Of a stretch of DNA of 64,000 bases, positions 57,962-64,000 are shown in pieces. A model generated the notes under the pieces. The model was given only the letters and a program-made list of their open reading frames with translations, made no database searches and was not told the DNA's origin. This DNA comes from Salticus scenicus. Its lineage: Eukaryota > Arthropoda > Arachnida > Araneae > Salticidae. The DNA lies in the NCBI GenBank assembly GCA_963930645.1, contig OZ005661.1, positions 193,787,532 to 193,851,531 on the forward strand, read 5' to 3'. The translations under genes and the position numbers were made by a program. The stretch's first letter is position 1, and each line of letters starts with the position of its first letter.

Positions 57962-58480
57962 ATTTTTGATTTCCGAATATACGTATGTAAGGAAAGTATT
58001 GTAATCATGTCAAAAATCCGAATTCGAGATTTTGGTGTTTCTATACGTTTTGAGGTCTCCTGCGTCCGTATTCACTAATTTTACGACGGTTTATGTATGT
58101 GTGTGTGTGAATACGCTAGTATCTAAACGCTTTGTTTGATTGAGCTGTAAGTTGGTGCGCATGTTGCAAGTCACCATAGCACGAACCCTATTGATTTTGG
58201 TGAATCTGGCACTTATAGTTTTTTTTTACAAGGACACAAAGAAAAATTCTTTATCATTATGGTCTACGGGAGCAAAATCTTAAAATTGCAATAGCATCTA
58301 AACGTCTTATTCAATTGAGCAAAAAATTTATACACATATTATAGGTCACAGTTACTCAATCTGTATAGATTTTGGTTAATTTTTCTTGTAGGTTCTTGCT
58401 ATCTATTGATATTTTGCTAAAATGCATATCAGTTACAGGAAACGTACAATTCTTTGCTCAATGCTATGAGGATAGCACTT
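57962..58480 (+). repeat. Dispersed repeat with the GGGACAC-type core
   Basis: It begins near GTAAGGAAAGTATTGTAATC, continues with GAATTCGAGATTTTGG and GAGGTCTCCTGCGTCCG, and has a GTGTGTGTG tract. Near 58228 it has AAGGACACAAAGAAAAATTC followed by CATTATGGTCTACGGG. It is related to the families at 25.8 and 60.4 kb. Confidence 0.55.
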
Positions 58481-58850
58481 GAAAACGTCTTATAGCATTT
58501 ACAGCTTTTAAGCACAAATTCAGATATGTTCTGTATTGGTCCGATCCGATCTACTTTTCCTCATTTCAAAATTAATAGGTTTGTTTCATAACATCGTTCT
58601 CTTTTTCCTCCTTAAAATAATATCCTAGAGTCAACTTTTTTCCTTCAGAATATAATTCATTTTAATCAGGTATTGTAGTCTTAAAAATTAAATTAAGCAC
58701 TCTTAATAATCTTAAAAATTAAATCAATTTAAAATATCTAGTTATTTTGTTTGGCTTGTGTATGTTTCTTTGGGGAATTATTTGACTGAGTATTCTTCGT
58801 TCTCATTTTTTTAAATTACTTTAAAAGGATATATATATATATATATATAT
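58481..58850. other. Unassigned AT-rich sequence
   Basis: I see no gene; a TA tract occupies 58830-58854. Confidence 0.4.
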
Positions 58851-59236
58851 ATATCCAACAAACGCAGGAGAGTCGGGCCTATTACGGAAGGCGTACGGCA
58901 TGCCGAACAGTGATTATGGCCCACATACCACCTTCAGTATCGGTTCCATAAAGTTTCTGTCCTCTCCGCCGCAACGTCGCCTCGCCAAATGGCATCGGCC
59001 CATATTTGGATCAGTATCGGCGAAATATATCTTATCGGCGTAACGATAGTCTATGTGTTTAAAACATTTAGTAAGGTTTTTGGCCCACAAGCGTATTTCC
59101 GATCACAAAACAGTCATCGGTTTGCCGTCACTGTTACGATTCCGGAGCGATTTCATTTACGGTCCAGCATCGGCATGCCGTAATTGCCGATGCTGGACCG
59201 TACAGCTACAGACAATTCTATGTTTGTTGGGTATAT
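58851..59236. mobile_element. GC-rich insert with short inverted ends
   Basis: CCAACAAAC (58855-58863) and GTTTGTTGG (59222-59230) are inverted, each bordered outward by TA repeats. The interior is about half GC, in sharp contrast to its flanks. It contains a 17-bp-arm hairpin (59158-59174 with 59186-59202) and repeated CGGCATGCCG/TATCGGC motifs. No protein of known type is encoded; two short overlapping plus-strand frames are unsupported. Confidence 0.6.
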
Positions 59237-60420
59237 ATATACATACAACATTTCTCAAATAAAATGTGTATAAATCAAATAGATATTGAACAACAAAATT
59301 GAAAAATAGATGATATAAAATAAAATATAAAATATTGCAAAATGATTAGCATTAATATTTATGTATCATACATTACTATATGGATTTAGATGCATTTCAA
59401 AATCCTGGATAATAATTCTTTCTTCGTTCTTTTAAAGTTTTTCGTTCACTGGATTGAGTATAAGTGATTATTTTCACCGATTATCAGCAATTATTTTTAT
59501 TATTATTTGAAGGAAAGTAACATCAATAATTACATTCGTAAATAAAGTGAGGAAAAAAATCAGTACGTCTGAAAAAAAACATGTATCATTTATCATCCTT
59601 ATAAATGATTTTTATTATCAAAGCTTTAAAAAAAAAAAAAAAAAAAAAAGTTTTTTGGGTGGAACAATATAATAAAAAGTTATTTAATAAACTGTATATT
59701 TTGTGTGTGGTGGTTGCGTTTATATTATTTAAGACTGAATTACAACTTAAAGTTCTAACAGATAAATCATGCTTTTCAAAAAATTTCACTGTTTTAGAAA
59801 CTAGCAATATATTATTTCATTTATTTTATATTATTTTATTTTTATTTTTTTAGCAAAATATGATTAAAATAAAAAAGAAAGACAGAAAAAAAAATTAAAA
59901 TTCTATCAATAATATAATTTTACTTCGGATTAAGGCTTCTATATATACAAATTGGTGAATCCGACATTGTTTGTTTCTTTAGGGTTGCCAGATGAAACAA
60001 GAGAATCCGTAGATTTTCAAGAGGTAGCCATATAGTTTCAGTCATTGTATATTAATTTTGAGTAACCTCTTTAATCGCTTTTTTGTAATTTTAGCTTATC
60101 AAAATATGACACAAGCAGTTATTGAGGAATAATTTGCTCAAATCAGTCTAAGAAAGTAAATAAAATATTTATATTTCTCTCAGACCCTACGAGATGAAGA
60201 ATATAGCTGTGATAAATGCGTCAAGCAGAAAAGTTGTCGGCTGATGCGTTGGCTTGTATTACTATCGAAGGCGGCAGTACTTTGACTCTGATGACTACAA
60301 TATGTAATCGAATGACGCCGTACATACAGCTTCATTTTAGCTTCATCCAAAGGATTTTTTTTCCAGCCTATTTTCCTTAAAGAAATAGTCCTGATGTCTT
60401 GAAAGAACCAGTGTTACCTT
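59237..60420. other. Unassigned sequence
   Basis: I see no gene. An A run lies at 59629-59649. Overlapping frames on both strands at 59586-59853 are low-complexity. Confidence 0.45.
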
Positions 60421-60423
60421 TTT

Positions 60424-60790
60424 ACTTTCTCTTACCCATAGGGTCTAGAAAGTATTGTATTAGGGTCAAATTTTCAACATGAGTTTTTGTTATATTTGCA
60501 TATTCACAGGGCCCCTGAATACGAAAATCATGTTTTTAGCGAATGGTCTGTGTGTCTCTCTGTCTGTGTGTCCGTCTGTGTGATTGGTATCAGCATATCT
60601 CAAGAACAAATAGTTGCAGAAATTCCAAACTCGGTATTCTAAATGTGTATCATATAGGGATGATACAGTAGGCTTTTCGTTGAGATGAAGCAAATGGTAC
60701 GTGTATAGGGACACTCAAAAGTATTCAAATACATTACGTCTACGAGGGAAATTGCAGGTAAGTAGAGTTTAACATCTATAGACTGCACTA
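60424..60790 (+). repeat. Dispersed repeat with terminal hairpin and GGGACAC core
   Basis: The hairpin at 60424-60453 is followed by AGTATTGTATTAGGGTC, then CCTGAATACGAAAATCATG, a TGTCTCTCTGTCTG tract and, near 60704, AGGGACACTCAAAAGTATTC with CATTACGTCTACGAGG. It shows all the shared modules in one short copy. Confidence 0.65.
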
Positions 60791-60854
60791 AACTAAATGA
60801 AACGAATATATATTTTTTGTAACAGTCAATAGGGGAAAAAAATGTGTATGTAGG

Positions 60855-61293
60855 AGCCTCGCCTCCCCCCCTCCCCTCGAGGGGAGTAAATCTTTATGAT
60901 GGCTATCTTTCAAAAGAGCTCTCCAATACCTTTAAAACGAATGGTTGAACCATCGATCTGCGCTAATTTAAAATCAAATTATCGATTTTTTTTTTTTAAT
61001 GTAATATTGAGAATAAATTCCACTTTTTTTTTGGATATTTAGTGTTATACTACTTCTCTAATATGGAAATCGTTTGCATTATCATAAAAGATAATTTGTT
61101 TAAATAATAATTTTAATAAAAAAAAAAAAAAAAAAAGAATTATCATATAAAACTCTTCCGAAGCCTAATTTGAATTGTTTAACAAAGGTTTACATGACAG
61201 TACTCGGTATCTTACCTCTTAATCTCCAACCTGTATTTATAGTATTAAATTTCAGGTAAGAGAAAGTCGTGTGAGTGACACACCAGATTATTT
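60855..61293 (+). repeat. Dispersed repeat R2, copy 2
   Basis: It is collinear with 4871-5415, ending in GTGTGAGTGACACACCAGAT. An A run at about 61119-61136 replaces part of the sequence found in copy 1. Confidence 0.7.
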
Positions 61294-61746
61294 ATTTATA
61301 TATTACGTTATAAAATTATGCATTATATTTTATATTTTAGTCAATTGATGTATTCTTCAATTATTTCATTCGGCATTTGATAAATACTTTATTTTGTTCC
61401 TTATAAACGGTTACTTATTTCCTGTGAATGTTGTATAAATTAGAAAGAATAACACAAAGATTCTTATTTACAGTTCTCTTGAGAGTAATATAGGTTGAAA
61501 TTTTCTGTAGTCACGTGTCATTAGATGGATAACAAACCCGAATTAAAAGAAATGTCCTTCTAATAATAGTAAACATTGCAATCCGGAGCGTTATCTATTC
61601 TAACTGAGAAGAGATTATGTATCTAAAAAGAATTTTTAACACAATAATAAATTGGAGTAGTTTCACAATAATCGTAAGGCATTGTAAGATAGGAATAACA
61701 CATTTATTTTTATTTATTTATTTATTTATTTATTTTTTTTTTTTTT
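61294..61746. other. Unassigned AT-rich sequence
   Basis: I see no gene; a TTTA repeat and T run (61707-61746) lead into the minisatellite. Confidence 0.4.
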
Positions 61747-61868
61747 GAAAGAGTGGAAAAAAGAAATTTTAAAGAATTAATTATGAAATGATTTGTTTTT
61801 ATTTATTTATTTATTTATTTATTTATTGAAAGAGTGGAAAAAAGAATTTTTAAAGAATTAATTATGAA

Positions 61869-61907
<39 letters not shown>

Positions 61908-62150
61908 AAAGAGTGGAAAAAAGAATTTTTAAAGAATTAATTATGAAACGATTTGTTTTTATTTTATATATATATTTTTTTATTTTATTATTATTATTAT
62001 TTTTTTTTTTGAAAGAGTGGAAAAAAGAATTTTTAAAGAATTAATTATGAAATGATTTGTTTTTTATTTTTTTTATTTTTTATTTATTTATTTTTGAAAG
62101 AGTGGAAAAAAGAATTTTTAAAGAATTAATTATGAAATGATTTTTTTATT

Positions 62151-62189
<39 letters not shown>

Positions 62190-62320
62190 GAAAGAGTGGA
62201 AAAAAGAATTTTTAAAGAATTAATTATGAAATGATTTTTTTTTTTTTTTTTTTGAAAGAGTGGAAAAAAAAAATTTTAAAGAATTAATTATGAAATGATT
62301 TTTTTTTTTTTTTTTTAATT
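61747..62320. repeat. Minisatellite with conserved cores and variable microsatellite spacers
   Basis: Seven cores, starting GAAAGAGTGGAAAAAAGAAT and ending TTATGAAATGATTT (about 46 bp), begin at 61747, 61828, 61907, 62011, 62096, 62190 and 62254. The spacers between them are different simple repeats: (ATTT)n, pure T, TA/ATT mixes and (ATT)n. The cores are nearly identical. Confidence 0.9.
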
Positions 62321-63556
62321 AAGTGAAAGATACATAAAATCAAAAACTGTTTTTTTACTTATTAGTTCTTACGTAGCAACCGTTTTTCTTCTACCTAAAA
62401 CCTTTTTTTTTTTTTTTTTTTAATTTTTTCTTAATTGTTTGTTAATATATTCTAAAACTAATATTCTTTTATTTTATCATAATTCAATTCCCGTTATCTA
62501 TTTATAATTAATTAGAAAAAAACGACTTGTTTGTGGATAACCAAATAAACGCATAGAAAACTAAAAACAAAGCATTTCATAAGTCAAGACAAAAATCATA
62601 AGAAAATAAGGATAATTAGTACCAAATTCTATTAAAGGAATGAAGAGAAAGCTATTGCTTCATATATGAAAAATCGTGAATACATTTTTATTTGACTAAA
62701 ATAGGGCAATATTACTCAATTTTTTGGGTGGTCACACTATGAATTAATCATTTTCACAGACACAGATTTATAGTTCTCTAGACTTGTCATCGAGTAACAT
62801 TATATTCTGGGGATTTTATGTTGTGATATTTAATCTCAGAACATTCTTTTATTGATTTTCGTTTTTCTTGTTCCGGACTTTCTTTTTGTTTTTTGCTTCC
62901 CGCCAACTGATTGTTTGGTGCACCTGCCGCATCACGTGACGATGTGTCGCGTTTTCTCTACGAGTACACTGTAATACTTTTTTTCAATCATGTAACTTTT
63001 GTTATTCGGAACTGACGTTCCATTTTCTTATTCTATTTAATCATAATATTTTTTCTTTTGTCTAAGATGAATAAATTAAAGGTCTAAACATCTAGGCATT
63101 CTTTCATTACGCAGCAATGTGTGAATTATCCTAAATAATAATTGATCTACATATTATGTAAGAATATCACAGTCTAATCAACATTCATTATAGGAAAATA
63201 AGTAGTTATTGTTTAAAAACAGAAGTCCTATAAAATATATATTCATGTATTCTTCATCTAATTTCAAGTGTACAATCTGATGATAAGTAAGGAGATTGTT
63301 CTTCATCAATGGGATATATTATTACCTGTGACAACCCAGGTAAGTCAAACTTTATTTAATTATATGACTGTTGTTTTTACAAAGAATTATTAGTAAGAAT
63401 TATTTGTTATAAAATATATTTAAAATAACTAATTTGAGGAAACTGCGAACTCATGCATTCATTTATATAGTATTCTTCCAACATTTTAGAGGTCATGTGT
63501 GTAATCTAGACAAACTGTAATCATTGCAAACGTTGAAAAACGATGTCCGCCTGAAG
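62321..63556. other. AT-rich sequence without a gene
   Basis: I see no gene. A short GC-richer segment at 62898-62960 contains ATCACGTGACGATGTGTCGC and matches nothing else noted. Confidence 0.45.
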
Positions 63557-63558
63557 TA

Positions 63559-63771
63559 CAGTCGGTAACAAAAGTGTCCGAACACTAGCAAAAATTCCTA
63601 TGTAAAAAAAGTACACTTCCTAGGGTTTTGTTAAATAAATCTTGAACGAATCATGTTCTTACACTGACTAAGAACAGGATTCGACAAAGATTTATTTAAC
63701 AAAACCGTATGAAGTGTACTTTTTTTACATAAGAATTTTTGCTAGTGTTCGCACACTTTTGTTACCGACTG
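63559..63771. mobile_element. Tc1-like palindromic MITE, copy 2
   Basis: 213 bp flanked by TA (63557-63558, 63772-63773), with ends CAGTCGGTAACAAAAGTGTC and CACACTTTTGTTACCGACTG and long inverted arms. It is a close relative of 53201-53414. Confidence 0.9.
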
Positions 63772-63773
63772 TA

Positions 63774-64000
63774 CCTGCCATATCCCAAAAAATATTGCTT
63801 GGTTTTAGGTGGTTTTGTTTGTTGTGTGGATTTGTGCTACTGAATGAATTGCACACTGAACTGTTGTAATTCTTTTTTAACCCTGTCACTGTGTCCTAGA
63901 CATAGGGATAGGGTGATTGGGACCTGATATTTGCGCAATTCCACAAATGTTTACTCTCGAATAACATATCTTGAAGTGAGATGTCACTGGTTATGATCTA
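63774..64000. other. Unassigned sequence
   Basis: I see nothing recognisable. Confidence 0.4.

Noticed and set aside
10083..63771. CRISPR array or prokaryotic operons
   Set aside because: No regularly spaced short repeats with unique spacers and no bacterial-type genes. The tandem arrays have no spacers of constant length.

Overview
The window looks like a gene-poor, strongly AT-rich stretch of an arthropod nuclear genome. A spider or other arachnid is my guess from the mix of repeats, not a demonstrated assignment. I found no convincing host protein gene, rRNA or functional tRNA. Nearly everything recognisable is mobile or repeat-derived: a recent Ty1/copia LTR retrotransposon, two Penelope-like retroelement remnants that both form head-to-head inverted repeats, a 3.3-kb DNA transposon with an 8-bp target duplication and a broken transposase, a decayed mariner, tRNA-derived SINEs, several MITE families, tandem arrays and many microsatellites.

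Layout. 0-9 kb: a Harbinger-type MITE, a foldback element, a SINE with a target duplication, an inverted Penelope remnant with a GIY-YIG domain, and members of dispersed families. 9-18 kb: a tRNA-like element, a complex tandem array (10.5-12.2 kb), and further dispersed repeats and MITEs. 18.9-24.3 kb: the copia element, with 588/587-bp LTRs, a 5-bp target duplication, gag and pol. 24.5-27.1 kb: a MITE, a 50-bp palindrome and a degenerate tandem repeat. 27.6-30.0 kb: a 2.4-kb near-perfect palindrome made of two copies of a Penelope-type reverse transcriptase gene. 30-37 kb: a nested region in which the 3.3-kb DNA transposon (31961-35306) sits inside an older dispersed repeat, itself inside one copy of an ancient duplication whose other copy lies at 47.1-48.9 kb. 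37-43 kb: SINEs, a mariner pseudogene and a tRNA-like foldback. 43.5-47.1 kb: a larger relative of the 10.5-kb array. 48.9-64 kb: mostly unassigned AT-rich sequence, with a degenerate tandem repeat, a SINE, two Tc1-like MITEs, a GC-rich terminal-repeat element and a minisatellite whose spacers are different microsatellites.

How it works together. There is no operon or pathway. The history is layered insertion. The copia element is the youngest clear event: its LTRs differ by one substitution and one homopolymer length change. The reverse transcriptase palindrome is also young, because its arms are almost identical. The 3.3-kb transposon is older and has lost its reading frame at several points. 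Many dispersed repeats share a terminal hairpin, CTGT-rich tracts and a roughly 45-bp core, which suggests one repeat superfamily accounts for much of the window. All family names come from motifs and architecture read by eye; no database search was possible.
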